Shown: positions 17,942 to 27,624 of the stretch, piece after piece
How the letters are laid out: every line of letters begins with the position of its first letter
How positions within the stretch are numbered: the first letter of the stretch is position 1
NCBI RefSeq assembly: GCF_000526155.1
Contig: NZ_JAFN01000001.1
Span: forward strand, 1,430,501-1,494,500
Direction: 5' to 3'
Source: Deferrisoma camini S3R1
GTDB taxonomy: Bacteria > Desulfobacterota > Deferrisomatia > Deferrisomatales > Deferrisomataceae
Length of the DNA: 64,000 nucleotides
The notes under the pieces: generated by a model
Told to the model about the DNA's origin: nothing
What the model saw: the letters and a program-made list of their open reading frames with translations, nothing else
Databases searched by the model: none
Position numbers and translations under genes: made by a program

Positions 17942-18804
17942 ACCTTCCGGACCTCCCGCTCCCCCAACAGGCCCTGGGGCCGGGCCACCAGCACGGCCAG
18001 CACCACCAGGAACGGCACCATGTTCTTGATCTGGGCGGCCAGATACCCGCCGGCCAGGTTCTCGATCACCCCCAGAGCCATGCCGCCGGCGATGGCCCCT
18101 GGAAACGATCCCCAGCCCCCCAGGATGGCCGCGGCAAACGCCGGGATCACCACGGCGCCCATGTGGGTCGAGAGGTTCAGCACCGGTGCGATCAGGGCCC
18201 CGGCCAGGGCGCTCAGCCCCGCCGACAGGATCCAGGCGAACGCGTACACCCGCCGCACCTCCACCCCCATGAGCTGGGCCGCCTCCGGGTTCTCGCACAC
18301 CGCCCGCATGGCCACGCCGTGGCGAGTGTATCGGAAGAACGCGAACAGCCCCACCATGATCCCCAGGGCCACGGCGATGGTGCCCAGGTTGAGCGGCGTG
18401 ACCACCACCGAGCCCAGCCGCACCCCTCGGGGCGAGAACAGCGGCGGGAACGGGAACTCGTCGTGGGACCACACCATGCCCGCCAGGCTCTTGAGCACGA
18501 TGCTGAGCCCCAGGGTGATGATGAACACGTTGACGTGGGGCTGGCCCTCCGCGGGTCGGATCACGGCCAGCTCGCACACCCACCCCACCGCCCCACCCAG
18601 CACCGCCCCGCCCAGCACCGCGGCCCACACCGGCAGCTGAAGGTGCACGTGGAGGGTGAACCCCAGGAACGCCCCCACCATGGCCAGCTCACCCTGGGCG
18701 AAGTTCACGTGCTCCGTGGCCCGGTAGATCAGAGTGAGGCCCAGGGCCACCAGGGCGTACACGCACCCCGTGGCCAGCCCGCTCACGACCAGCTGCCAGA
18801 ACAT
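17938..18804 (-). CDS. livH: ABC transporter permease LivH
   Basis: A 288-residue inner-membrane permease. It has the conserved start GLATGCVYALVALGLTLIY and EHVNFAQGELAMVGAF, and the cytoplasmic loop GVAMRAVCENPEAAQLMGV that contacts the ATPases. It lies 185 bp after livF. That gap is unusual for this transporter type and is filled by octamer (GGCGGCTA) and heptamer repeats. Confidence 0.92.
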   Translation of the reverse strand: MFWQLVVSGLATGCVYALVALGLTLIYRATEHVNFAQGELAMVGAFLGFTLHVHLQLPVWAAVLGGAVLGGAVGWVCELAVIRPAEGQPHVNVFIITLGLSIVLKSLAGMVWSHDEFPFPPLFSPRGVRLGSVVVTPLNLGTIAVALGIMVGLFAFFRYTRHGVAMRAVCENPEAAQLMGVEVRRVYAFAWILSAGLSALAGALIAPVLNLSTHMGAVVIPAFAAAILGGWGSFPGAIAGGMALGVIENLAGGYLAAQIKNMVPFLVVLAVLVARPQGLLGEREVRKV

Positions 18805-18810
18805 GGCGGC

Positions 18811-18970
18811 TAGGCCGCTAGGCGGCTAGGCCGCCGGGCAGCGCGGCGGCTGGGCGGCTGGGCCGCCCGCGGAACCGTGACGAGGGGGGGGATACCTACG
18901 GTTTGCAAGGGTCTCATTCTCTCTCCGGCCTCCTGGTCACTTCGGTCGTCGGTCAACGGTCGTCGGTCGG
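18811..18970. repeat. Octamer array (GGCSGCTA) followed by heptamer array
   Basis: From about 18807 to 18865, 8-bp units such as GGCGGCTA, GGCCGCTA and GGCGGCTG repeat in register. At 18943-18970 four 7-bp CGGTCNN units follow. The block separates livF from livH. Confidence 0.75.
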
Positions 18971-18989
18971 GGCCTTCGGCCCGTCCCCC

Positions 18990-19687
<698 letters not shown>

Positions 19688-19694
<7 letters not shown>

Positions 19695-20476
19695 GGCTCT
19701 TCTCCCAGGTACGCCTCGACCACCCGGGGGTTCGAGCGCACCTCGTCCGGCCGACCCTGGGCCAGGATGCTGCCGTAGTTGAGCACGCACACCCGGTCGG
19801 ACAGCCCCATCACGAACCGCATGTTGTGCTCCACCAGGACGACCGTGATGCCGCGCTCGTCTCGGATGCGGCGAACCGTCTCCATCAGGTCCTCGGTCTC
19901 TGCGTCGTTCAGCCCGGCCGCGGGCTCGTCCAGGAGCAGGAGCACCGGGTCCGTGGCCAGGGCCCGGGCCACCTCGACCTTCTTCTGGACCCCGTAGGGC
20001 AGGTCGTCCACGGCCACGTCCGCGAACTCCGCCACCCCCAGGAACCCCAGCAGGTCCCGGGCCCGGCCCATGCCCCGGGCCTCGCGCCGCCGCACGCCCG
20101 GGTCGCCCCAGAGGGCCCGGAAGAACCCGTACCCCAGGTGCCGATGCCCTCCCACCAGCACGTTCTCCGCTGCCGTGAGGCCCTTGAACAGCTCCAGGTT
20201 CTGGAAGCTCCGGGCCATGCCCATGCGGCCCACCCGGTTGGGCCGCATCCGGTCCACCCGCACCCCCCGGAAGTACACCTGCCCCTGGGTGGGCCGGTAC
20301 AGGCCGGTGATCACGTTGAACAGGGTGGACTTGCCGGCCCCGTTGGGGCCGATCACGGCGAAGATCTCGCCCGGCTCCACCACGAATGAACAGTCGTTTA
20401 GCGCGCGGAGCCCGTCGAAATCCATGGTCACGTGCTCCACGCGCAAGATCGGCGTGCTTTCGCTCTGTTCTCTCAT
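19688..20476 (-). CDS. livG: ABC transporter ATP-binding protein LivG
   Basis: A 262-residue ATPase. Walker A is in VIGPNGAGKSTLFNVITG. The LivG-specific region MARSFQNLELFKGLT precedes a degenerate signature in DLPYGVQKKVEVARALA (usually LSxGxQ). Walker B is in LLLLDEPAAGLND. The ATG at 20476 is chosen; an in-frame TTG at 20488 is an alternative. It lies 15 bp after the HyuB-like gene and overlaps livF. The YGVQ signature is also found in other LivG proteins and need not mean loss of activity. Confidence 0.9.
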
Positions 20477-20491
20477 CGTCTCATTCAAACA

Positions 20492-22105
20492 CTATTTGTC
20501 TTCATTGGCAACCGAACCGAACCCTCCGCCGCCCCCGGCCACCTGGCACAGCACCGTGCCCTCGGGCAGCCCTTCGAGCAGATCCAGGGAGCGCGGCCGA
20601 AGCCGCCGGCCGTCGGGCAGGTCCAGGAACAGGTGGTTCCGGGACCCCGGCTGCCCCCCGGCCAGGCCGAACGCCCGGGTCTCCTCGGCCAGGCCGTCGC
20701 CGAACACCACCACCCGGTCCACCGGCGCGCCGAACCGGATGCGGGTCACCACCCCCCGGCCGCCCCGCCAGCGGCCCCGGCCGGCCGTTCCCGGCGCGTA
20801 CTCGTGCCGCTCCAGGCGGTGGGGCACGGCCCTCTCGAACATCTCCGGGTCCTGGGCCAGGATGCCGCCGGCACAGTTGATCAGCCCGATGTGGTCGTAC
20901 CCGTCGCACCCCTCCATGGCCCCGCTCCCGCCCTTGAGGGCGTTGAACAGGATGTCCACGTAGGGCGCGCCGCCGCTGCGGGGATCCCGGCCGGCGAGCA
21001 CCACGGCCAGCATCCGGTTCCACCCGGCCGTGACCCGGTCGGGCCTCGCCTGGAAGAACGCCTTGAACAGGGCGTCGGCGTGGGCGCCGGTCAGGGTGTT
21101 CCCGAACCCGGTGGCGGCCGGGGCCCGGGCCGCGAGGATCGTCCCCTCGGGCAGCCGGATCCGCAGGGGCCGGAGCATGCCCTCGTTGTGGGGGATGTCG
21201 GGCGCCAGGATCATGAGGAGCGTGAGCACCGCCGCGGACAGCGAGGCCGAGGCCGGGGCGTTGAGGAACCCCTCGGTCTGGGCCGAGGTGCCGTCGTACC
21301 GGATGAGCACCTCTCCGTCCCCCACCTCCACCTGGCACCGGATCCACAGGAGGTGCCCCCGTTCCTCGGCACCGGCTCCCACCGGCGCCTCCCCCTCGTA
21401 CCGGCCCGGCGGGAACTCCCGGATCGCGGCCCGCATCCGGCGCTCGGTGGCGTCCATCAGAGCTTCCACGGTCTCCAGGTACGCCGGCAGGCCCATGCGG
21501 TCCACGATCCGGCGCATCCCCCTCTCGCCCACCACGCACGCCCCCATGGCCGCCTCCAGATCCTCGGCCACCACGGGATACCGGATGTTGGCCAGGATCA
21601 GGTCCCACACGTCCCGGAGCCTCCGGCCCCGGCGCACCACCCGCACCGGCGGGATCCGCAGCCCCTCCTGCCACACCTCGGTGGCCCGGGGGTTGTACCC
21701 GCCCCCCACCGCGCCGCCGATGTCGGCCTGGTGGCCCTTGACCGCGGCCCAGGCCACCAGGCGGTTCCCGACGAACACCGGCCGGAACACGCACACATCG
21801 GCGAGCTGGTTGCCGCCCCGGAATACGTCGTTGTGGAGGAACACGTCCCCCGGGCCCACGTCGTCCCCAAAGGTCTCGATCAGGTCCTGGAGAGCCGGCT
21901 GCACCGCGAACGCGAGCACCGGGATGTACTCGGTCTGCTCCAACATCCGGCCCCGGGCGTCGTACAGGCCGGTCACGAAATCCCGGGCCTCGGCCAGGAT
22001 CGGGGACCGGGCCGTGTGCAGCAGCGCCAGACCCATCTCCCGGGTCAGGCTCTTGAGCCGGTGCCGGAGGATGGCCACCTCCGCGGCCGGGGACGCGGGG
22101 CTCAT
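20492..22105 (-). CDS. HyuB-type hydantoinase/oxoprolinase B subunit without adjacent HyuA
   Basis: A 537-residue protein of the N-methylhydantoinase B / acetone carboxylase alpha-like family. It has ARDFVTGLYDARGRMLEQTE, LHNDVFRGGNQLADV, GGSGAMEGCDGYDHIG and the C-terminal CQVAGGGGGFGS. HyuB normally works with an ATP-hydrolysing HyuA that phosphorylates and opens a lactam or imide ring. No HyuA lies next to this copy; the nearest is at 35909. The ATG overlaps the upstream CoA ligase stop. It may pair with the distant HyuA or act on another substrate. Confidence 0.88.
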   Translation of the reverse strand: MSPASPAAEVAILRHRLKSLTREMGLALLHTARSPILAEARDFVTGLYDARGRMLEQTEYIPVLAFAVQPALQDLIETFGDDVGPGDVFLHNDVFRGGNQLADVCVFRPVFVGNRLVAWAAVKGHQADIGGAVGGGYNPRATEVWQEGLRIPPVRVVRRGRRLRDVWDLILANIRYPVVAEDLEAAMGACVVGERGMRRIVDRMGLPAYLETVEALMDATERRMRAAIREFPPGRYEGEAPVGAGAEERGHLLWIRCQVEVGDGEVLIRYDGTSAQTEGFLNAPASASLSAAVLTLLMILAPDIPHNEGMLRPLRIRLPEGTILAARAPAATGFGNTLTGAHADALFKAFFQARPDRVTAGWNRMLAVVLAGRDPRSGGAPYVDILFNALKGGSGAMEGCDGYDHIGLINCAGGILAQDPEMFERAVPHRLERHEYAPGTAGRGRWRGGRGVVTRIRFGAPVDRVVVFGDGLAEETRAFGLAGGQPGSRNHLFLDLPDGRRLRPRSLDLLEGLPEGTVLCQVAGGGGGFGSVANEDK

Positions 22106-23490
22106 CCCCCCTCCTCCACCTCGACCCACCGGGCCTTGTGGGTGGGCCGGGGCAGCGTGCCCGGGTCCACCCACTCCACCGCCGGCCGGACCCGCAGCCG
22201 GTCCCGCATGGCGGACACCAGCTCGGCCTCCAGCCGGGCCAGGGCCTCCCCCTCCACCCCGCTTCCCCGCTCCACCCGGAGCCGCAGGGGCGGCTCCACC
22301 CGGGGGCCGGGCCGGGGCATCACGATGCGGAAGTGGCCCGTGACCCGGGGCACGAACTCCTCCAAGAGCGCCCGCACCGCGCCGGGGAACAGGTTCACGC
22401 CCTTGACGATCAGCATGTCGTCGGCCCGGCCCACGATGCTCAGTCTGAGGCCCGGCAGCCCGCACCCGCACGGGCCCGTCCACACCCGAACCACGTCGCC
22501 GAAGCTCGCCCGCACGAAGGGGGTGCCCTCCCACGCCAGGAACGTCACCACCAGCTCCCCCTCGGCCCCGTCACCCACCGCCACGGGCCGGCCGGTCCCG
22601 GGCTCCACCAGCTCCAGCACGCAGTGGTCGGCCGAGACGAAGTGCATGCCCGCGTGCTCGGGGCAGGTGATGGCGTGGAACGCGTGCCCGCCCCCGGTGT
22701 GGTCGAACACCCGGGCGCCGAACCCCTGCTCCAGCCGGCTGCGGATCGCCGGGTCCGACCCGCCCGGCTCGCCCGCCGCAAAGAACCACCGGATACCCAG
22801 ATCCCGGAGGTCGCATCCCAGCACGGCCGGGCACCGCTCCACCAGGTGCAGCCCGAAGCTGGGGGTGGCCACGATGGCCTGGGGCCGCGTGAGCCGGGCG
22901 AACTCCAGCACCCGCCGGCTGCCGCCGTCCACGCCCACTGGAACCACGGCCGCGCCCAGGTGCATGATGCCCTGGGACAGGGGCAGCCCGCCGGTGAACA
23001 TGGAGAGGCTCAGGGCCTGGAGCATCACGTGGCCCGGCCGTAGCCCTGCGCGCCAGCACTTGCGGGCGTGCATCTCGTTGACCACGGCCACGTCGTGGGC
23101 CGTGAGCAGGTACAGCGTGGGGGTTCCGGTGGTGCCGGAGGTGGCGTTCACCCGGACCACCCGGTCCCGGGGCGCGCAGCAGATGCCGCCGAACGGGTCG
23201 CCCCGCTCGGCCAGGCTCTCGGCCTGGGCCCGGCGCAGGTCGTCCTTGGTCAGGATCGGCAGGCGGGTGAAGGCGTCCCACGAGTCCACGTCCTCCGGCC
23301 TCGCCCCGGCCTCGTCGAACCAACGGCGGTAGAAGGCGGAGCTTTGGTACACGTACACCAACTGCCGCTGCAGCCGCTCCCACTGCAGCCGGCGCATCCG
23401 GTCCGTCGGCAGGGCCTCCACCCCGGGGTTCCAAAGCGCCTCCCCGGGGTCGGGTCGCCCCGTGCGCAGGGTGGAGCGGTCCGCGATCAC
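22102..23490 (-). CDS. Phenylacetate-CoA ligase family protein (PaaK-like), first copy
   Basis: A 462-residue AMP-forming aryl-CoA ligase. The ATP motif is NATSGTTGTPTLY at about 115-127 and the C-terminal signature is SIVGRADDMLIVKGVNLFPG. PaaK relatives activate phenylacetate or indoleacetate to the CoA thioester in the cytoplasm. The GTG at 23490 overlaps the V4R stop (GTGA) and follows GGAGAGAAGAGG. With a Liv importer in the same operon, an arylacetate substrate is a reasonable inference. It is clearly divergent from the second copy at 32542. Confidence 0.88.
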   Translation of the reverse strand: MIADRSTLRTGRPDPGEALWNPGVEALPTDRMRRLQWERLQRQLVYVYQSSAFYRRWFDEAGARPEDVDSWDAFTRLPILTKDDLRRAQAESLAERGDPFGGICCAPRDRVVRVNATSGTTGTPTLYLLTAHDVAVVNEMHARKCWRAGLRPGHVMLQALSLSMFTGGLPLSQGIMHLGAAVVPVGVDGGSRRVLEFARLTRPQAIVATPSFGLHLVERCPAVLGCDLRDLGIRWFFAAGEPGGSDPAIRSRLEQGFGARVFDHTGGGHAFHAITCPEHAGMHFVSADHCVLELVEPGTGRPVAVGDGAEGELVVTFLAWEGTPFVRASFGDVVRVWTGPCGCGLPGLRLSIVGRADDMLIVKGVNLFPGAVRALLEEFVPRVTGHFRIVMPRPGPRVEPPLRLRVERGSGVEGEALARLEAELVSAMRDRLRVRPAVEWVDPGTLPRPTHKARWVEVEEGG

Positions 23491-23963
23491 CCTCTTCTCT
23501 CCTCGAACCGGCACGTGTCGGCCCCACAGGCCACGCATCCGGTCTCGTCGAACGCGACCGTAGGGCCGAACACCTCTTCCCAGATCCCCTCGAGCACCCC
23601 CCTCACCAGGTGGCAGACGGGTCCGGCGGCCCGCCCCGCGGCCTCGGCGAACGGGGAGCCGGCCAGCCGGACCTCGGCCCCCCCCGGGCCCCACACCACG
23701 CGGAACCGGCCCCACCCGATGAGCGCCCCAAACGCCAGAATCTCCTCCACCGCCGCCTCTCCCTGCCGTCCCCGGTCCAGCACCGCCCGGGCCGCCAGCC
23801 GGCCGCCGGCCCGGCCTCCCTCGACCAGGGCCGCCCGGACCTCGTCGGACGCGGACGAGACCACGGGCCCCAGGGTCTCCGGCCGAATCAAGAGGTACCG
23901 GCCGGTGCCGACAAAGAGCGATCCCCGGTCCGGATCCAAGGTGAGAGGAAGCGTTTCGCTCAT
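23487..23963 (-). CDS. V4R (4-vinyl reductase-like) domain protein
   Basis: A 158-residue stand-alone V4R domain, recognised from the C-terminal GCVACGADTCRFEERRG with the usual paired cysteines. V4R domains bind small aromatic or tetrapyrrole-type ligands and are found in XylR/DmpR-like sensors and in bacteriochlorophyll synthesis. It is first in an operon for acid import and CoA activation and has no DNA-binding domain, so a ligand-binding or metallochaperone role is possible. The ribosome site before ATG 23963 is weak. A heptamer array lies just upstream. Confidence 0.78.
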   Translation of the reverse strand: MSETLPLTLDPDRGSLFVGTGRYLLIRPETLGPVVSSASDEVRAALVEGGRAGGRLAARAVLDRGRQGEAAVEEILAFGALIGWGRFRVVWGPGGAEVRLAGSPFAEAAGRAAGPVCHLVRGVLEGIWEEVFGPTVAFDETGCVACGADTCRFEERRG

Positions 23964-23985
23964 GGATCGGTTGCCTCTGGAACTT

Positions 23986-24108
23986 CGGTCGACGGTCTTC
24001 GGTCTACGGTCGACGGTCTTGGGCCTTCGGCCCGGTGGGCGGCTAGGCGGCCGGGAGGCTGAAAGGCCTGATCCTAGTTTCTAGTCTCTAGTTTCTAGCC
24101 TCTAGCCC
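23986..24108. repeat. CGGTCNN heptamers, octamers and CTAGYYY heptamers
   Basis: Five CGGTCNN units at 23986-24020 are followed by an octamer-like GGGCGGCTAGGCGGCC stretch and five CTAGYYY units at 24074-24108. The last array runs into the end of the next gene and supplies its TAG stop. Confidence 0.85.
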
Positions 24109-25192
24109 GCTGGGCCTGTCGTCCGTCCACCGATACCTGTAACGGGCACACTCCCTGGCACAGGCCGCAGCTCTCGCCCCGCTCCACCCAGAACCGCAGG
24201 CAGGCCTCGCCGTCCACGGGCCACTTGAGGGACCCCGGCCGGTTGCACGGGTGGGGAGCCTCCGCCGTGGGCTCGCCCTCGGGGATCGCCCCGACCGGGC
24301 AGGCCCGGGCGCAGATGCCGCAGTCGTGGCAGAGCCCGGCCAGGGGCTCCTCCGGCGGCTCCGCAGGCTCCAGAGGCATGTCGGTCAGCACCTTGGCGAT
24401 CCGCACCGCGGTCCCCCATCCGCGGGCCGCCAGCATGCCGTGGCGACCGGCCGCACCCAGGTCCGCGGCCACGGCCAGGGGCACGGACAGGGCGGTGTCG
24501 TTCATGCACGGGATCGCGGTGAACCCCGCGGCCCGCAGGGCCTCGGCCACCGACACGGCGAGCTCGGCCATGCGCGAGTAGCCCAGGTTCGTCTCGATGC
24601 TCGCCTCGAACGGCCGCTTCGACACCAGGCGCCGCCGGTCCATGGGCGCCAGGAGCACCACGGCCCGGTTCACGGTCTCGGGAAGGACGAACTCGTCCTG
24701 GGTCTCGGCCGGCCCGGCCGCCGGTCGGATCACGATGGGCTTCGTCTCCGGCTCCCCCGGGGCGTAGGGGTTGGTCTGGACCCGGCCGTACACCCACTCC
24801 GGCTCCAATGGGGCCACGCCCGCGTCCAGGGCCCCCAACCGTCGGGCCAGCTCGCAGACCCAGCGGGCGTTCTCGGCCGGGTCCTCCACCGGCCAGGGTA
24901 GCTCGGCCAGGGGGGAGGGCCTGCCCTGGGGGGTCCACGACAGGAGCCCCCGGTTCTCGCGGCCCTCGCCGTAGGGGCCCACGAGAAAGTTCAGGGTCCG
25001 GGCGCCGGAGAGCTCTGCCAGCGCCCTTCGCGCCTCCGGATCGGTGCGCGCCCGGGCCGCGGCCCGCTCCATGTACGCCTCGACCCACGGCCGTCCCAGC
25101 CGCCGGGAGAGGCTGTGAAACGCGATCCGGGACCCGTCGAACCGGTCGGGGCCGGGGGATCTTTGCCCTTGCGAAACCATGTTTTCCGCCAT
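24095..25192 (-). CDS. Reductive-dehalogenase-like 4Fe-4S double-cluster protein
   Basis: A 365-residue cytoplasmic protein without a Tat signal. The C-terminus has two 4Fe-4S motifs: CHDCGICARACP with a later Cys (PHPCNRPG), and CGLCQGVCPL. The central region (NLGYSRMAELAVSVAEALRAAG) resembles the corrinoid-binding fold shared by reductive dehalogenases and epoxyqueuosine reductase. It lacks the usual membrane anchor partner. It could be a soluble corrinoid reductase or a B12-enzyme activator. The stop codon and last residues lie inside a CTAGYYY array. ATG 25192 has GGAGG upstream. Confidence 0.75.
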   Translation of the reverse strand: MAENMVSQGQRSPGPDRFDGSRIAFHSLSRRLGRPWVEAYMERAAARARTDPEARRALAELSGARTLNFLVGPYGEGRENRGLLSWTPQGRPSPLAELPWPVEDPAENARWVCELARRLGALDAGVAPLEPEWVYGRVQTNPYAPGEPETKPIVIRPAAGPAETQDEFVLPETVNRAVVLLAPMDRRRLVSKRPFEASIETNLGYSRMAELAVSVAEALRAAGFTAIPCMNDTALSVPLAVAADLGAAGRHGMLAARGWGTAVRIAKVLTDMPLEPAEPPEEPLAGLCHDCGICARACPVGAIPEGEPTAEAPHPCNRPGSLKWPVDGEACLRFWVERGESCGLCQGVCPLQVSVDGRQAQRARG

Positions 25193-25291
25193 GAACCTTT
25201 TTCCTCCAGCCGAATCCGACGGACCCCGTCCAGGCACCCGGGCATCGTCGAACGGCGTCTCGCCTCTTCTCCGGGGCAAAAAAAAGAAGGT

Positions 25292-25319
25292 CGGTCTTCG
25301 GTCAACGGTCTACGGTCGA
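25292..25319. repeat. Heptamer array (CGGTCNN, 4 units)
   Basis: Four units, of which CGGTCTA provides the TAG stop of the YqeC-like gene on the minus strand. Confidence 0.8.
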
Positions 25320-26143
25320 GGCGGCTCCCGAGCCGCCGCCCCCTCGGGGGGCATGGCCTTCTCCCACGCCTCCCAACACGCCTCGGGCCCGGCCAGCCTG
25401 GCCACCATCACCCTTTCGAACCGTCCTCCGGCCGCCAGCACGGCCCCGGCGATCCCCCGGGCCGCGGCCCACCGCCGGGGGTCGTCGGCCTGGTTCAGCA
25501 CCGCCACGGCCCGGGCCCCGGGCGGGCACCCCTTTGCGGCGCCCTCGGGGTGCACGAACAGCCGTGCCAGGGCCTCGGCCGAGATGGGCTCCCCCCCGCC
25601 CAGGCCCGTGACGGCGGCGAACCGTTCGGTCCGGAAGGCCACGTCCGGCCCCAGGGGGCGCCCCAGGCAGGATAGCCCCGCCACCGCCACGAACACCGTG
25701 GTCTCGGCCGGCACCACCGGCTCCCACGACTCCGGCGCCTTCACGGGTCGGCGGGCCGACCCGTCCCCTTCGAGCACCAGCGCCTCCAGAAAGTCGTCCC
25801 GCAGCAACCCGACGGCCCAGGCCGGGTCGATGCCGTCCACCTTGCCCGGGTGGATCCGGGTCCGGCCGAGCACCGGAAACCCGGGGTCGGCCCAATCCCA
25901 CCGCGCCACCGCCTCCTGCAGGGCCTCCGGGCCCTCCCCCAGGACCAGCCTGCCTCCTCCCTCCGGATCCGGCGGAAAGATCTTGGTGGTGGTGCCGGCC
26001 GCCGCCCGGACCCCCTGCTCCCGAAGCTCCCGGACCAGCCGGTACATCAGGGTGGTCTTGCCCCCGCCCCCCACCACGGTGACCAGGTCGCCCCGGCCCA
26101 CCCCCAGAGCGTCGGCCAGCCGTTGGGGCTTCGTGAACCTCAC
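25310..26143 (-). CDS. yqeC: YqeC-like selenium/molybdenum hydroxylase accessory protein
   Basis: A 277-residue P-loop protein: DLVTVVGGGGKTTLMYRLV holds Walker A, then GTTTKIFPP and LEGDGSARRPVKAP. This matches the YqeC family, encoded with molybdenum hydroxylases that carry a selenium-containing cofactor. The GTG at 26143 overlaps the methyltransferase stop (GTGA). With YqeB and a MocA-like protein it forms a maturation set, presumably for the molybdenum hydroxylase at 28545-32525. Selenium dependence itself is not shown by the sequence. Confidence 0.85.
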   Translation of the reverse strand: MRFTKPQRLADALGVGRGDLVTVVGGGGKTTLMYRLVRELREQGVRAAAGTTTKIFPPDPEGGGRLVLGEGPEALQEAVARWDWADPGFPVLGRTRIHPGKVDGIDPAWAVGLLRDDFLEALVLEGDGSARRPVKAPESWEPVVPAETTVFVAVAGLSCLGRPLGPDVAFRTERFAAVTGLGGGEPISAEALARLFVHPEGAAKGCPPGARAVAVLNQADDPRRWAAARGIAGAVLAAGGRFERVMVARLAGPEACWEAWEKAMPPEGAAAREPPRP

Positions 26144-26739
26144 CCCCGCACCTCGATCCAGAGCCCGCCCCGCTCCACCACCCGGGCCCGGTCCGCCAAC
26201 CCGGCCTCCCGGACGAGCGTTCTCGCCTCGTCCGCCGAGACCCAACGCTTCCCGAGGCGGGCGTTCAACTCCCTGGACACGTCCGCGATCGGCCGGATCA
26301 CCTCCTCGGGCGTGTCGGGGCCGTACCCTCCCCCGACCCAACCGAACCCGCCCTCCGCAAGCACCCGCGCGACCTCCGCGAGGAGCCCCGGGGTGAGGAA
26401 GAAGAACGCGCCCCGCACCACCACCGCGTCGAACGACCGGTCCTCCAGGGCCAGGGGCTCCAGCGGGCCCACCCGCGCCTCCAGGCGGTCGGCCACGCCC
26501 GCCGTTCGAGCCAGGTCGCCGGCCCAGCCGGGCACTGCAGGGGACTCGTCGTACACCACCGCCTCCAGCCCATCGCGCTGCCGCAGGGCCTCCACCGCGA
26601 TGCCCCCGGCGAACGGCCCCAGGTCCAGCAGCCGCCCCGGCCGGCCGCCGCACCGCCCCAGCAGGTACCGGGCCATGTGCGGGTACACTGGGGCCCACAA
26701 CCGGTTGATTTCGAGGATGAGCGTTTCGTCCCGGGTCAT
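26140..26739 (-). CDS. Class I SAM-dependent methyltransferase
   Basis: A 199-residue Rossmann-fold protein. The SAM-binding motif I is LLDLGPFAGGIAVEAL, with an acidic residue at VYDESP and motif IV in FDAVVVRGAFFFL. No substrate motif is recognised. It lies between YqeB and YqeC with a 7 bp gap and a GTGA overlap, so it probably acts in the same process of molybdenum-hydroxylase maturation. A separate metabolite methylation cannot be excluded. Confidence 0.8.
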   Translation of the reverse strand: MTRDETLILEINRLWAPVYPHMARYLLGRCGGRPGRLLDLGPFAGGIAVEALRQRDGLEAVVYDESPAVPGWAGDLARTAGVADRLEARVGPLEPLALEDRSFDAVVVRGAFFFLTPGLLAEVARVLAEGGFGWVGGGYGPDTPEEVIRPIADVSRELNARLGKRWVSADEARTLVREAGLADRARVVERGGLWIEVRG

Positions 26740-26746
26740 GGGGAAA

Positions 26747-27559
26747 TCACCGGTTGAACCGCATCAGGATGGCTTCCAAGGCCGAGCCGCCCAGGGCTCG
26801 GGCCTTCTCCGAGATGGTGAAGCAGTACCTGCGGTCGCCCCGGGGGTCGATGTCCCCGGCCTTCAAGCCCTTCCACACCCGCAGCCCCGGCCGCAGGAGC
26901 CCCCGCACCACCCCGCCGATCCGGGCCCGGACCTCTCGGCCGGCCACCCGGGCCACCACCTGATCCGGCTCCACCGGGTCCCCGATGTCCACCGTGGGCT
27001 CGAACACGCCGTCGCACGGGGCCCGGAGCACCCGCTCCGTGGTGTAGCCCAGGGTGGCGCCGGGAACGCCGGTGTTGGGCTGGGCCTCGCCCTCGAAGAT
27101 CAGGCGGCCCAGGTCGTGGCCGCGGTTCGTCTCGACCACCACGTCCACGTCCTCGCCGGCTCGGAACCCGGGGCCGAACCCGATCACCAGATCGGCCATG
27201 TCCCGGTGGGTGCCCAGGTTGCGCTTGGCAATGGTGGCGTCGATCAGCACCTGGGGCTGCCAGGCCTCCAGGCACTCCAGCTCCGGGTCCACCACCACGG
27301 GGATCGCCCCCGCATCCAGGACCGCGTCGAACTCCCCGGCCGCCTCCACCCGACGGGCCTCCACCCCCTCCACCTCGGTCCGGCCGTCCCACACGGCCTC
27401 GCAGAAGCTGACCTTGCGGCGCACGGCCAACGGCTCGGGCACCTCGGTCAGGGCCACCCGCAGATGGCTCCGGAACAGCCGGTGGGCGATGCCCGAGGCC
27501 ATCTCCCCGGCGCCCCGAACGAGCACCCGAAGGTCGGTCAGGCTGGAATGAAGGCGCAT
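26747..27559 (-). CDS. yqeB: YqeB/EF2563-family selenium-dependent molybdenum hydroxylase system protein
   Basis: A 270-residue protein. It has an N-terminal Rossmann-like LVRGAGEMASGIAHRLF, TIAKRNLGTHRDMADLVIGF in the middle and GRLIFEGEAQPNTGVPG, all characteristic of the EF2563/YqeB family. It is a marker of selenium-dependent molybdenum hydroxylase loci. Its biochemical action is not established. It lies 19 bp after the MocA-like gene in an apparent operon with the methyltransferase and YqeC. Confidence 0.88.
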   Translation of the reverse strand: MRLHSSLTDLRVLVRGAGEMASGIAHRLFRSHLRVALTEVPEPLAVRRKVSFCEAVWDGRTEVEGVEARRVEAAGEFDAVLDAGAIPVVVDPELECLEAWQPQVLIDATIAKRNLGTHRDMADLVIGFGPGFRAGEDVDVVVETNRGHDLGRLIFEGEAQPNTGVPGATLGYTTERVLRAPCDGVFEPTVDIGDPVEPDQVVARVAGREVRARIGGVVRGLLRPGLRVWKGLKAGDIDPRGDRRYCFTISEKARALGGSALEAILMRFNR

Positions 27560-27568
27560 AGGTAACGT

Positions 27569-27624
27569 CGGTTGTTGGTTATTGGTTATTGGTTATTGGT
27601 CGTTGGTCGTCGGTCTTCGGTCGG
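27569..27624. repeat. Heptamer array (YGGTYNT, 8 units)
   Basis: Eight 7-bp units in perfect register, including three consecutive TGGTTAT units grading into TGGTCGT and CGGTCTT. It supplies the last residues and the TAA stop of the MocA-like gene. Confidence 0.9.
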
